From an uncultured Pelagibacteraceae bacterium (GTDB lineage: Bacteria > Pseudomonadota > Alphaproteobacteria > Pelagibacterales > Pelagibacteraceae), in NCBI GenBank assembly GCA_902586125.1, contig CACIGI010000005.1, forward strand, positions 1 to 64,000: a stretch of 64,000 nt of DNA. The letters are read 5' to 3'. The position numbers and the translations under genes are program-made. Shown one piece after another: positions 37,352 to 46,114 of this stretch. Each line of letters begins with the position of its first letter. Within the stretch, counting starts at the first letter, position 1. The notes under the pieces were generated by a model. The model did no database searches. It was not told the DNA's origin and saw only the letters and a program-made list of their open reading frames with translations.

Positions 37352-37932
37352 GAAACACACTCCTCTAAAGCATATTCAAGTCTATCTTGTCCCCAAAAAA
37401 GTTTATTGTTGACTATAAAAGTTGGGGCACCAAATACATCTTTTTGAAAAGCTTTGTCAGTTAAACTTTTTAATTCATCTTTTACTTTCTGATTACTTAT
37501 ATCTTCAAAAAATTTTTTTTTATCAATTTTACAATTATCTAAAATTTCATTCACATTAGCTTCTATTGAAATATCTGTATTATTTTTCCAATAGGCATCA
37601 AAACAAATATCAAAGTATTCACCTTTTTTATTTGCATCAATTGAAATAAATCCTCTCATTAAATAAAGAGTATTAATTGGAAATTTTTCATTCCATTTAA
37701 ATGATATATTATTTTTGTAAGCTATAATTTCACAATCATTCCTCATATTTTTCATTTTACGTTCATTAAAAGCAGGAGCAGTTATGTTGCCTAATTTATG
37801 TAAACCACCAAGCAAAATAGGTTTGTAATTAAAATCGATCCCATTATTATTTTGCATTGATTTAATTTTTTTATAGGCGATGTAAGAATATGGACTAATA
37901 AAATCGAAGTAAAAATCAATAATTTTACTCAT
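37348..37932 (-). CDS. 2-hydroxychromene-2-carboxylate isomerase (DsbA/GST-kappa fold)
   Basis: A 194-aa thioredoxin-fold enzyme. YFDFISPYSYIAYKKI carries the conserved serine that activates glutathione, and GAPTFIVNNKLFWGQDRLEYA is the C-terminal family block. It probably uses glutathione in isomerisation or conjugation; an aromatic pathway is not evident here. It overlaps the ABA4-like gene by eight bases. Confidence 0.88.
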   Translation of the reverse strand: MSKIIDFYFDFISPYSYIAYKKIKSMQNNNGIDFNYKPILLGGLHKLGNITAPAFNERKMKNMRNDCEIIAYKNNISFKWNEKFPINTLYLMRGFISIDANKKGEYFDICFDAYWKNNTDISIEANVNEILDNCKIDKKKFFEDISNQKVKDELKSLTDKAFQKDVFGAPTFIVNNKLFWGQDRLEYALEECVS

Positions 37933-38398
37933 AAAGATTAATACTTTTTGCGTAAAATATTCTAATGAGCCAATAAATGAAGATGCCTAAAGGACCAATT
38001 AAATAAGTGATTATTAATGGGATGCCAACTAGAACTTTATTGATAAAAAATTTTTGTGAGTCTCTTACAATCCAGCCACCAACGAATAAATTAATTGATA
38101 CAAAGTGGATCCAAAATAACATTAAAAAAATATTACTCGAAAACAAACCTGATAAATTACTAATACTTAGATATAATTCAAAATTACTATCGAAATCATA
38201 AGCACTTAAATAAGCTTTATAAAGTACAAATATGTAAGCACCTCCTAATAATGTGATTGGAAAAATAGAAGTAATAAAATATTTGGTAAAGTTTGATTGT
38301 GGAAAAAATATTAATACTAACCAAAAAGGCAAAACTCCTAAATTCACCCAGAAGTAGAGAATTTCAATTGTAAAGTAAGCATAAATTTGTTCGATCAT
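37925..38398 (-). CDS. ABA4-like (DUF4281) membrane protein
   Basis: A 157-aa protein with four hydrophobic segments. The series WVNLGVLPFWLVLIFFPQSN, then WIHFVSINLFVGGWIVRDSQ and ITYLIGPLGIFIYWLIR matches the ABA DEFICIENT 4-like family. In plants ABA4 takes part in neoxanthin formation; the bacterial role is not known. It overlaps the isomerase gene by eight bases. Confidence 0.75.
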   Translation of the reverse strand: MIEQIYAYFTIEILYFWVNLGVLPFWLVLIFFPQSNFTKYFITSIFPITLLGGAYIFVLYKAYLSAYDFDSNFELYLSISNLSGLFSSNIFLMLFWIHFVSINLFVGGWIVRDSQKFFINKVLVGIPLIITYLIGPLGIFIYWLIRIFYAKSINLYE

Positions 38399-38426
38399 TT
38401 TAAATTATATTATATTAGATCTTACA

Positions 38427-38990
38427 ATGATTCCTATAAGAAATAAGAGAAAAACATTACAGGTGACTGTAGATGAAATGAGAAATTTTGCTTTAGTATA
38501 TGTTGAAAAATATGCCCCATCTAAACAACAATTAAGAACATATTTATTAAAAAAATATCTCAAATTATCTGTTCCAAATGTAAAAAAACAAGATGTGACA
38601 AATTTAATTGATATTGTTTTATCTGATTTAGAAAAAAATAAATTCATTAATGATAAATTTTATTCTGAAAGTAAAGCCAAAAGTATGATCCGAAGAGGAA
38701 GTTCGATTAATAAAATCAGAAATTACTTAATTGGCAAAGGTGTTAATGATGAATTTATAAAAGATACAGTCAATAAAATTAACGAAGATAATTCAGATCA
38801 AGATTTTTTTTCGGCAATTAAAATTTGTAAAAAGAAAAGAATTGGACCAGCTAGAATTGATGATAATAGACCACTTTTTTATAAAAAGGATATCTCTTTA
38901 TTGGCAAGAAATGGCTTCGACTTTGAGACATCAAAAAAAGTTATGGAATTAAAAAAAGATGATTATTTAAAAATTATAAAACTACTTTGA
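38427..38990 (+). CDS. recX: RecX-family regulatory protein
   Basis: A 187-aa helical protein. The three-helix repeats are visible: AYVEKYAPSKQQLRTYLLKK-type first unit, NKFINDKFYSESKAKSMIRRG (the most conserved RecX block) and a C-terminal KDISLLARNGFDFETSKKVM. RecX binds RecA and limits strand exchange. recA is not in this window. Its last nine bases overlap a 47-aa gene on the other strand. Confidence 0.78.
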   Translation: MIPIRNKRKTLQVTVDEMRNFALVYVEKYAPSKQQLRTYLLKKYLKLSVPNVKKQDVTNLIDIVLSDLEKNKFINDKFYSESKAKSMIRRGSSINKIRNYLIGKGVNDEFIKDTVNKINEDNSDQDFFSAIKICKKKRIGPARIDDNRPLFYKKDISLLARNGFDFETSKKVMELKKDDYLKIIKLL

Positions 38991-39125
38991 TTTTTTTTTC
39001 TTTTCTTCTTCAATTAATTGATTGATTTTACTTCTGATATAATTTTTGACATATACAAACACCAATAAGCCAAAAATAGAAACTGATACAATAATTATAA
39101 GTATTACTCTTAATTGCTCATCCAT
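38982..39125 (-). CDS. 47-aa single-TM mini-protein
   Basis: ATG at 39125 to TAG at 38982. A hydrophobic stretch (VILIIIVSVSIFGLLVFVYV) is followed by a basic and acidic tail (KNYIRSKINQLIEEEKKKK). It starts one base after the end of the inositol monophosphatase-family gene upstream, so it is likely co-translated with it. No known domain. Confidence 0.5.
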   Translation of the reverse strand: MDEQLRVILIIIVSVSIFGLLVFVYVKNYIRSKINQLIEEEKKKKSK

Positions 39126-39126
39126 A

Positions 39127-39897
39127 TTAAATATTTTTATTTTTTAAGATTAAACCTGGATTTTTAAAATTTTTTTTTCCATATTTAATTTCTTTGCCTT
39201 CTAAATCTGAAATTATTCCTCCAGCATGTAGTAAAATTGCATGACCAGCCGCTATATCCCATTCACAAGCTCTAGGCTCAGCCACATATCCATCATATTC
39301 ACCAGCAGCAATGACGCAAAATTTAAGAGAACTTTTCATTCTTACATATTTTTTTACATTAAATTTTTTATGTAATTTTTCTATTTCAGGTTTAATATTG
39401 TTTGAATAGGATACAAATTTTACGTCATTTTTATTAAAATTTTCGGAACAATTTAAATTCTTAGTTTTACCATTTGTAAACTCATAGGCGTTATTTGGAC
39501 CATAGGAATAAAACATTCTTTTTTTTGAAGGGGCATAAATTAATCCAGCTACAGGATTTTTGTTAATTATTAATCCAGCATTTATTGTAAATTCCTCTAG
39601 ATTATTTATGTAGTCGTAGGTGCCATCAATAGGGTCAATTAGCCAAAAGTTTTCAAGATTGTTTATTGATTTATTATCAGAGGTCTCTTCTGAAATGATG
39701 GGAAGTTCAGGTGTTAATTCTTTAATTTTTTGGGTAACTATTTTATTAACTTCTAAATCTCCATTACTAACAGGAGTGTTATCAGATTTAATTTTTTTTA
39801 TAAGTCCTTGTTTTCTTAAATCTAAAGAAATTTTTCCTGCTTGAATAAATGTATCAATTAATTTTTCGACAATCTCTTTTAAATTTAAATTATTCAT
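39127..39897 (-). CDS. cysQ: 3'(2'),5'-bisphosphate nucleotidase (CysQ-like)
   Basis: A 256-aa inositol-monophosphatase-fold enzyme. Metal sites are visible: SNGDLEVN, ISEETSDN and LIDPIDGTYDYIN, then CEWDIAAGHAIL. CysQ removes PAP made in sulfur metabolism; inositol monophosphatase is the alternative and cannot be ruled out. It overlaps the DUF3553 gene by eight bases. Confidence 0.85.
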   Translation of the reverse strand: MNNLNLKEIVEKLIDTFIQAGKISLDLRKQGLIKKIKSDNTPVSNGDLEVNKIVTQKIKELTPELPIISEETSDNKSINNLENFWLIDPIDGTYDYINNLEEFTINAGLIINKNPVAGLIYAPSKKRMFYSYGPNNAYEFTNGKTKNLNCSENFNKNDVKFVSYSNNIKPEIEKLHKKFNVKKYVRMKSSLKFCVIAAGEYDGYVAEPRACEWDIAAGHAILLHAGGIISDLEGKEIKYGKKNFKNPGLILKNKNI

Positions 39898-40060
39898 TGA
39901 TCTTTATTAATTCTATATTTTTAGTATTTATTACTTTTTTTCCAACATTTTCAAAATTAACTGTCACTTTTTCTTTTATAATTGATTGAACTTGACCTAA
40001 ACCCCAGTTTTTATTAGAGGGATTGATTACTTTGTCTCCTGGTTCAAAATCTAATATCAT
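39890..40060 (-). CDS. DUF3553 mini-protein (56 aa)
   Basis: ATG at 40060 to TAA at 39890. The product begins [20 protein letters not shown], continues [18 protein letters not shown], then VGKKVI. This is the compact DUF3553 pattern (PGDxVxHPxxxxWGxGQVQS, VTVNFE), a small barrel like the C-terminal domain of UvrD/PcrA. It overlaps the start of cysQ by eight bases. It may bind nucleic acid or RNA polymerase; this is inference. Confidence 0.8.
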   Translation of the reverse strand: MILDFEPGDKVINPSNKNWGLGQVQSIIKEKVTVNFENVGKKVINTKNIELIKINE

Positions 40061-40101
40061 TTAATTTAACTTATATTAGAAATAAGTATAAATACCATCA
40101 A

Positions 40102-41217
40102 ATGAATAAAGAATTAAATTCAATAGGATTAAATAAGAAACCATCTGACACAAAAGTAGTTGTTGCAATGTCTGGGGGTGTAGATTCATCTACTGTCGCA
40201 GGTATGATGAAAAAAGAGGGATATGACGTTATTGGTATTACTTTAAAACTTTATGACGACGCAAAGCAGGTCGCAGAGTCAAAGCAATGCTGTTCTGGTC
40301 AAGATATCATGGATGCAAAAAGAGTTGCTCAAAAATTAGATATAGAACATAAAATTTTATATTATCAAAATAAGTTTAAGCAAGGAGTGATAGATAATTT
40401 TGTTGATAGCTACTTAAAAGGAGAAACTCCAATACCTTGTGTGCGATGTAATCAAACAGTTAAATTTAAGGATTTATTTGAGGTTTCTAAAGATTTAAAT
40501 GCTGATGCTTTAATCACTGGGCATTATGTTAAAAGTGTTACTTCAAATAATAATACAAATATGTACAGAGCTATCGACGAAAATAGGGATCAAAGTTATT
40601 TTCTTTTTAATACTACTAGAAAACAACTTGATTATTTAAGATTTCCATTAGGTGGTCTTCATAAAAATGAAACACGTGAAATTGCAAAAAAACTGAACCT
40701 TAATGTAGCTGATAAACCAGACAGCCAAGATATCTGTTTTGTACCTGGTGGAGATTATGCATCAGTAATTCAAAAATTTAGACCAGACTCATTTAAAAAA
40801 GGAAACATAAAAGATCTCAAAGGTAAAGTCATTGGTGTTCACGATGGAATTATAAATTTTACTATTGGTCAAAGAAAAGGAATAAAAGTTTCTGATAAAG
40901 AAGCTTTATATGTCATAGAAATTAATTCCGAAAAAAATGAAATAATTGTTGGCCCAAAAGAATATTTAGGAAAGAAAAGCATCTTGTTAAAAAATGTAAA
41001 TTTATTAGGAGATGAACAAGAATTTAAATCCAGTATTTTTGTAAAAGTTAGATCTACTGGTAAGTTACTCGAAGCAAACGTTAATTTAAGTGTTAAAAAT
41101 GCTGCAAATGTAAATCTGAAAAATCCTGAGGATGGAATATCACCAGGTCAGGCATGTGTTTTCTATAATAAGGATGCTTTAGGTTATAAAGTATTAGGTG
41201 GTGGTTGGATTGCTTAG
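40102..41217 (+). CDS. mnmA: tRNA 2-thiouridylase MnmA
   Basis: A 371-aa enzyme that places sulfur on U34 of tRNA for Lys, Glu and Gln. The PP-loop is [15 protein letters not shown]. The catalytic cysteines are in [11 protein letters not shown] and [14 protein letters not shown]-terminal IVGPKEYLG and [11 protein letters not shown] complete the family pattern. The relayed sulfur normally comes from a cysteine desulfurase. Convergent with the Frag1-like gene by four bases. Confidence 0.95.
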   Translation: MNKELNSIGLNKKPSDTKVVVAMSGGVDSSTVAGMMKKEGYDVIGITLKLYDDAKQVAESKQCCSGQDIMDAKRVAQKLDIEHKILYYQNKFKQGVIDNFVDSYLKGETPIPCVRCNQTVKFKDLFEVSKDLNADALITGHYVKSVTSNNNTNMYRAIDENRDQSYFLFNTTRKQLDYLRFPLGGLHKNETREIAKKLNLNVADKPDSQDICFVPGGDYASVIQKFRPDSFKKGNIKDLKGKVIGVHDGIINFTIGQRKGIKVSDKEALYVIEINSEKNEIIVGPKEYLGKKSILLKNVNLLGDEQEFKSSIFVKVRSTGKLLEANVNLSVKNAANVNLKNPEDGISPGQACVFYNKDALGYKVLGGGWIA

Positions 41218-41843
41218 TTTCTTAAATATAGATATGATAATAAAAAGTATGTTTGAATCAAAAGAAAATAATTCCATGAGATAATATTCTTAATTCCAGG
41301 CAAACTATCAATTTTTATTATTAAAATTGGAAGTAAAATTATACCCCCTATAAGTAAAGATAAACTTAAAATATATTTGTATTTTAAGAAAGATTTTTTT
41401 AAATTTTTGTTTTGATTATTTAAAAAATTTTTTTTACTTACTAAATATTGAGACAAAACAGTAAAAAAAATATAGATATAAATACCAACTCTTCTAAAAA
41501 ATGACGCATAAACTTTGCTCTCTCCTAAGAAAAGAACATATAGAATTAGACTTATTATTGAAAAAAAAATCATTATTTTTATAAAGGAAGTTTCTGTTTT
41601 TGTTAATTTTAAAAAATTATACCAGTAAAAAAATAGAGATAATGAATAAATAAGCATCATTGGTTTGAAAAAATAGTTTACTGGCGGGTATCTTCCTACT
41701 CTTGAAATTGAGGTACAACCCTCAAGATTTGGAATACATTTTGATACTAATCCAAAATGAATTGATAATAAGTATGAAATTATAACTGTGAAGATTGGCA
41801 AAAAAAAGCAGATGAAGGCTGCAATAATGCATTTATTCCTCAT
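41214..41843 (-). CDS. Frag1/DRAM/Sfk1-like membrane protein
   Basis: A 209-aa protein with about six hydrophobic segments. After the first segment comes [20 protein letters not shown], which resembles the cysteine-containing loop of the Frag1/DRAM/Sfk1 group, followed by FFKPMM. No activity is known for the bacterial members. It overlaps the mnmA end. Confidence 0.6.
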   Translation of the reverse strand: MRNKCIIAAFICFFLPIFTVIISYLLSIHFGLVSKCIPNLEGCTSISRVGRYPPVNYFFKPMMLIYSLSLFFYWYNFLKLTKTETSFIKIMIFFSIISLILYVLFLGESKVYASFFRRVGIYIYIFFTVLSQYLVSKKNFLNNQNKNLKKSFLKYKYILSLSLLIGGIILLPILIIKIDSLPGIKNIISWNYFLLIQTYFLLSYLYLRN

Positions 41844-41857
41844 TTAAAGAATATATC

Positions 41858-41941
41858 TTATTTCTTTTTATTTTTCTTTCTTGCTCTTCTCTTTTTCGAC
41901 CCCATTTTTCTTCGGCCTCTATGTTTTTTTGGGTAACTCAT
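41858..41941 (-). CDS. 27-aa extremely basic peptide
   Basis: ATG at 41941 to TAA at 41858. Sixteen of 27 residues are Lys or Arg; the first part reads MSYPKKHRGRRKMGSKK, and the rest is Arg/Lys/Asn. The composition and the RRKMGSKKRR run recall small ribosomal peptides such as the bS22/AURKAIP1-COX24 group, but this is a resemblance only. It sits in the spacer between a membrane gene and metC, on the former's strand. It could also be a chance AT-rich ORF. Confidence 0.45.
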   Translation of the reverse strand: MSYPKKHRGRRKMGSKKRRARKKNKKK

Positions 41942-42014
41942 TAAATCCTTTTTATTAATTTATTGAATTTTTGATACGGATATAGCATTGTCCTTTAATC
42001 ATATCAATTTTTTT

Positions 42015-43190
42015 ATGGGCAAATCTTTTAAAACATTTTTAAAACATACCGCAAAAGATTTTCACAACCAATCAGTAAATCCACCAGTAGTCAGAGCATC
42101 AACAATTATTTTTAAGTCAATGCAGCATATAAGAAAAACTCAAAAAAAAGCTTTACGGAGTCCAACAGGTGGTCATTTTGATTACGCCAGACAAGGGACC
42201 TCTACTACTTATATATTACAAAAAATTTTAACAAAACTTGAAGAAAGTTATCATGTTTTTACGACACCAACAGGTTTTGGCTCAGTCTTTCTTGCAATAT
42301 TCAGCGTTGTTAGACCTGGAGATGAAATGTTAGTTGCAGATCCAGTTTACAGTCCTACACGAATTTTAACTGAAGATTACCTAAAAGATTTTAATATAAA
42401 GACAGTTTTTTATAATCCACATGACCTTAATACATTAAAAAATAATATTACTAAGAAAACAAAATTGATTTTTGTAGAAAATCCAGGGAGTAATACTTTT
42501 GATTTTCAAGACTTAGGTAAAATTATTTTGATTGCAAAAAAGCATAAGCTATATTCCGCAATTGATAATACGTGGGGTACCCCTTATTACTTAAAACCAA
42601 TTAAACTTGGTTTTGACATGTCAATCGTCTCTGCAACTAAATATTATTCTGGGCATTCAGATGTTATGGGTGGAAGTTTGGCCGTAAACAAAAGAGTATT
42701 TTCCAAAGTTAAAGCAGCAGAAAAAATTACAGGTCTGAGATTAGGGCCTGATGATGCTTATTTAATAACTAGGGGATTAAGAACGTTAGACGTGAGATTA
42801 GACAGACATAGAGAAAATGCTAAAAAAGTTGCAGCATTTTTATCAAAAAATAAAAGAATTAAATTGCTATATCCTTTCAAAAAAAATTCACAAAATTTTA
42901 GAATGTGGGAAAAATATTATTCTGGAGCGTCAGGTTTAATGGGATTAAAGATAAAAACTAAGAATATTAATTCTGTTAGAAAGTTTGTAAATTCACTGAA
43001 ATTGTTTGGCTATGGCTATAGTTGGGGTGGATTTGAGAGTTTAGTGCTTCATCAAGAATTTAGAGAAACTGGCAAAAGAAAATATATGAACTTACCAAAA
43101 GATGAACATTTAGTAAGATTACATATAGGTCTTGAAGATCCTAATGATTTGATTGCTGATATCAAACAAGCTTTAAGACATTTAAGATGA
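42015..43190 (+). CDS. metC: Cys/Met metabolism PLP enzyme (cystathionine beta-lyase type)
   Basis: A roughly 391-aa PLP enzyme that splits cystathionine or a related thioether. The PLP lysine is in SATKYYSGHSDVMGGS. RQGTSTTYILQ, FTTPTGFGSVFLA and EFRETGKRKYM are family blocks. The frame reaches an ATG at 41988, but the ATG at 42015 gives the usual N-terminus MGKSFKTFLKH. It overlaps the MFS gene by four bases. MetC and MetB/MetZ types are hard to separate from sequence alone. Confidence 0.88.
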   Translation: MGKSFKTFLKHTAKDFHNQSVNPPVVRASTIIFKSMQHIRKTQKKALRSPTGGHFDYARQGTSTTYILQKILTKLEESYHVFTTPTGFGSVFLAIFSVVRPGDEMLVADPVYSPTRILTEDYLKDFNIKTVFYNPHDLNTLKNNITKKTKLIFVENPGSNTFDFQDLGKIILIAKKHKLYSAIDNTWGTPYYLKPIKLGFDMSIVSATKYYSGHSDVMGGSLAVNKRVFSKVKAAEKITGLRLGPDDAYLITRGLRTLDVRLDRHRENAKKVAAFLSKNKRIKLLYPFKKNSQNFRMWEKYYSGASGLMGLKIKTKNINSVRKFVNSLKLFGYGYSWGGFESLVLHQEFRETGKRKYMNLPKDEHLVRLHIGLEDPNDLIADIKQALRHLR

Positions 43191-44407
43191 TTTCAGAAAA
43201 ATTTTTTCGTTCAAAAACAGCGATAGTAACTTTATTTGCTGCATGCTTTGTTGTTTTGATTTCTTTGGGTGTCAGACAAACATTTGGTTTGTTCTTTATG
43301 GACTTCAACGAGAGTTTAAAGATAAGTAACACCGCATTTGGTTTTGCAATTGGAATGCAGATGTTGATGTGGGGTATAACAGGTCCTATCTTCGGAGCTA
43401 TAGCAGATAAATACGGAGGACACATAGCTATAATCGGAGCATTTATTTTTTATACTTTAGGTGTTTATTTTCTATACACGGGTCCAAACACTGGAATATT
43501 TTTTCAAATCCATATGGGTTTATTAATCGGAATAGGTCTTGGTGGAACAGCAATAAGTATTCCTATGTCAGTTGTGGGGAAACATTTTCCATTATCTACA
43601 AGAACGATTGCAATGAGTTTTGTTACTGCTGTTGGATCATTTGGTTACTTTCTTTCACCAATTTTTACTAATTTTTCTCTCACAGAGTTTGGTTGGAACT
43701 ACACATTATTTGTTTTTTGCTTATTTTTGTTATCCGGTTTAGTTGCAGCATATTTTGTTAGATCTCCATCTAAAACGGAAAGTGTTGAAAAAACTTCAGA
43801 TCAATCTTTTAAGGAAGCTCTCTCAGAAGCTTTTAAAACTAAAAGTTATATTTTACTTGTATCAGGGTTTTTTGTATGTGGTTTTCATATAACTTTGGTT
43901 GGAACGCATGTACCTAAATATGTAATAGATAGAGGACTCGAGGATTGGACTGCAGCAGCAATTTTATCTTTGATCGGTTTATTTAATATTTTTGGTTCAT
44001 TATTAAGTGGCTACCTCTCTGCAAAAATTAGTAAGAAAATTATCCTAAGTGCAATTTACTTTTTAAGAGGTGTTTCTATAATTTTTTTTATATTTATGCC
44101 CGCAAGTAATATTAATGCATTTTTATTTGGTGCAAGTTTTGGTTTTTTATGGCTATCAACAGTACCTGCGACGAGTGGAATTGTAGCTCATCTTTTTGGT
44201 ACAAAGTATTTAGGCCTTTTGTATGGGATTGTTTTTTTAAGTCACCAAGTAGGATCTTTTTTTGGCGCTTATCTAGGGGGTTTATTTTATGATCTATATG
44301 GGTCATATGATTATGCGTGGTATTTAGCAATTGCATTATCAGTTTTTGCAGCAATAATTCATCTGCCAATAAGAGAAGAACCAGTTTTAAGACTAAAAAC
44401 AGAATAA
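43187..44407 (+). CDS. MFS transporter
   Basis: A 406-aa 12-TM permease. The first helices include VVLISLGVRQTFGLFFMDF and the cytoplasmic loop GAIADKYGGH. The central loop has charged residues (PSKTESVEKTSDQS). It resembles the OFA/monocarboxylate-like MFS branch. The substrate is unknown. The gene overlaps metC by four bases and is followed after one base by pabB. Confidence 0.87.
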   Translation: MISEKFFRSKTAIVTLFAACFVVLISLGVRQTFGLFFMDFNESLKISNTAFGFAIGMQMLMWGITGPIFGAIADKYGGHIAIIGAFIFYTLGVYFLYTGPNTGIFFQIHMGLLIGIGLGGTAISIPMSVVGKHFPLSTRTIAMSFVTAVGSFGYFLSPIFTNFSLTEFGWNYTLFVFCLFLLSGLVAAYFVRSPSKTESVEKTSDQSFKEALSEAFKTKSYILLVSGFFVCGFHITLVGTHVPKYVIDRGLEDWTAAAILSLIGLFNIFGSLLSGYLSAKISKKIILSAIYFLRGVSIIFFIFMPASNINAFLFGASFGFLWLSTVPATSGIVAHLFGTKYLGLLYGIVFLSHQVGSFFGAYLGGLFYDLYGSYDYAWYLAIALSVFAAIIHLPIREEPVLRLKTE

Positions 44408-44408
44408 T

Positions 44409-45560
44409 TTGAATAGATTAAATCAATTAACAGAGATACATCAGTCAGGAAAACCCTACATTATTTATAAATCTAAAAAAGGATTTAATCTTTATACTAA
44501 TTTTTCAAAAAAGATTATTTTAAATAATAAAAATATTAAAAGTTTTTTGTCTAAAAAAAATAAAAAGAAATCAAAAGATACTGACCTTTTTATTGGTTTC
44601 TTTGGATATGAGTTATTGAATAATCTGATTGATGTTAAAATCCCAAAACAGAAGAATTTAAATTTTCCCAAAGGTATTTTCTATAAACCAGAAAAAAAAA
44701 TCAAACTAAATAACAAGTTAAATTATGATTTTAAAAATTTTAAATCAGGTAATTTTAAAATAAATATTAATAGAAAAAATTATACAAAAATATTCAATAA
44801 ATTTAAAAAAAAAATAAAAAGTGGCGAAACATATCAAATTAAAATTTGCACTAAATATAAAACAAAGTCAAAAATTAATCCTTTAGATTTTTTTTCGAGG
44901 TTATCTAATACTAACCTAGCTCCTGAGGCTTTTATGATCAAAGATCATAATTATTCAATAATTAGCTGTTCCCCAGAAACTTTAATTGCAAAAAAGGGGA
45001 GTGATATATCCACAAAACCAATAGCTGGAACCGTAAAAAAAACGAAACATTTAAATAAAATGAAGGCATTAGATTATTTTAGAAAAAATTTAAAAGAAAC
45101 CAAAGAGCACAATATGATTGTTGATATGGAAAGAAATGATTTATCAAGAATTTGTAAAGTGGGCACTGTAAAATTATCTAAACAAAAAATCGTAGAAGAA
45201 TACAAAGACCTTTTTCATTATGTCAGCCTCATCAAGGGTAAATTAAAAAAAAATATAAATAATTTTGAAATCATTAAAGCAATGATGCCTGGTGGTTCAG
45301 TTATTGGGTGTCCAAAGATAAATACGCTTAATCTTTTAAATAATCAGGAAAAAGAAAACAGGAATATTTATACAGGTAGTTTTGGCTACATAAAATTCAA
45401 TGGTGATATGAGATTTAACATAATTATACGTTCAATTTTAAATTTTAAAAACATATCTGAAATTTCAGTTGCTTCAGGTGTTGTCGTCGATAGTAATGCT
45501 AATCATGAATTCAATGAGAATTTTCTTAAAGCTAAAGCGTTAATAGATTTATTTAAATGA
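44409..45560 (+). CDS. pabB: Aminodeoxychorismate synthase component I (PabB-like)
   Basis: A 383-aa chorismate-binding enzyme. It shows GETYQIKICTKYKTKS, EHNMIVDMERNDLSRI, MPGGSVIGCPKIN and GSFGYIKFNGDMRFN. The PGGS form is typical of PabB, but the motif around residue 200 reads PIAGT, as in TrpE, not the PIKGT lysine form. The pabA and pabC genes follow directly, so a folate role is likely. The start is TTG at 44409, one base after the MFS stop; no ATG lies near. Confidence 0.82.
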   Translation: MNRLNQLTEIHQSGKPYIIYKSKKGFNLYTNFSKKIILNNKNIKSFLSKKNKKKSKDTDLFIGFFGYELLNNLIDVKIPKQKNLNFPKGIFYKPEKKIKLNNKLNYDFKNFKSGNFKININRKNYTKIFNKFKKKIKSGETYQIKICTKYKTKSKINPLDFFSRLSNTNLAPEAFMIKDHNYSIISCSPETLIAKKGSDISTKPIAGTVKKTKHLNKMKALDYFRKNLKETKEHNMIVDMERNDLSRICKVGTVKLSKQKIVEEYKDLFHYVSLIKGKLKKNINNFEIIKAMMPGGSVIGCPKINTLNLLNNQEKENRNIYTGSFGYIKFNGDMRFNIIIRSILNFKNISEISVASGVVVDSNANHEFNENFLKAKALIDLFK

Positions 45561-46114
45561 TTTATGTAATTGATCACAACGACTCCTTTACTCATAATGT
45601 AGTTCATCAATTTGCTTTGTTTGATAAAGTTGAGTGCGATAACTATGATAAAATTAACGAAAATAAAATTAAGCAAGCATCTACAATAATTTTTTCACCC
45701 GGTCCAGGTAATCCAAAAAATTATCCAATCACTTCAAAGATTTATAAAAAATATAAAGGTAAAAAGAAAATCATAGGAATTTGTTTAGGATTTCAACATA
45801 TTCTATTTTGTGAAGGTGCAAAAATTGTTGAACAAAAAAAAATTTATCATGGTTTTCAATCAAATATAAAAGTAATCGCTAATAAATCTTTATTTAAAAA
45901 AGGAAAAATATTTAAAGTTGGCAGGTATCATTCTTTAAAATTAAAAGAACCTTTCAAATCTAATAATTTTGAGATAACTATGAGATGTTTAAATTCAAAA
46001 GTTGCAATGGCATTTGAAAATCAAAAGGAAAAAATTTATGGATTTCAATTTCACCCAGAATCTTTTTTAACTATCAATGGTAACCTACTTATTAAAAAAA
46101 TCTTATCAGCTTAA
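45557..46114 (+). CDS. pabA: Aminodeoxychorismate synthase glutaminase (PabA/TrpG)
   Basis: A 185-aa class I glutamine amidotransferase that supplies ammonia to PabB. The catalytic cysteine is in GICLGFQHI (phenylalanine where histidine is usual) and the His/Glu pair is in FQFHPESFL. VIDHNDSFTHNVVHQF starts the protein. It overlaps pabB by four bases and pabC by 38 bases. PabA and TrpG cannot be parted by sequence alone; the context supports PabA. Confidence 0.88.
   Translation: MIYVIDHNDSFTHNVVHQFALFDKVECDNYDKINENKIKQASTIIFSPGPGNPKNYPITSKIYKKYKGKKKIIGICLGFQHILFCEGAKIVEQKKIYHGFQSNIKVIANKSLFKKGKIFKVGRYHSLKLKEPFKSNNFEITMRCLNSKVAMAFENQKEKIYGFQFHPESFLTINGNLLIKKILSA

Noticed and set aside
41858-41941. 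Ribosomal protein bTHX
   Set aside because: Basic composition fits, but the bTHX pattern with its Gly/Arg start is not present; only a loose bS22-like resemblance remains.
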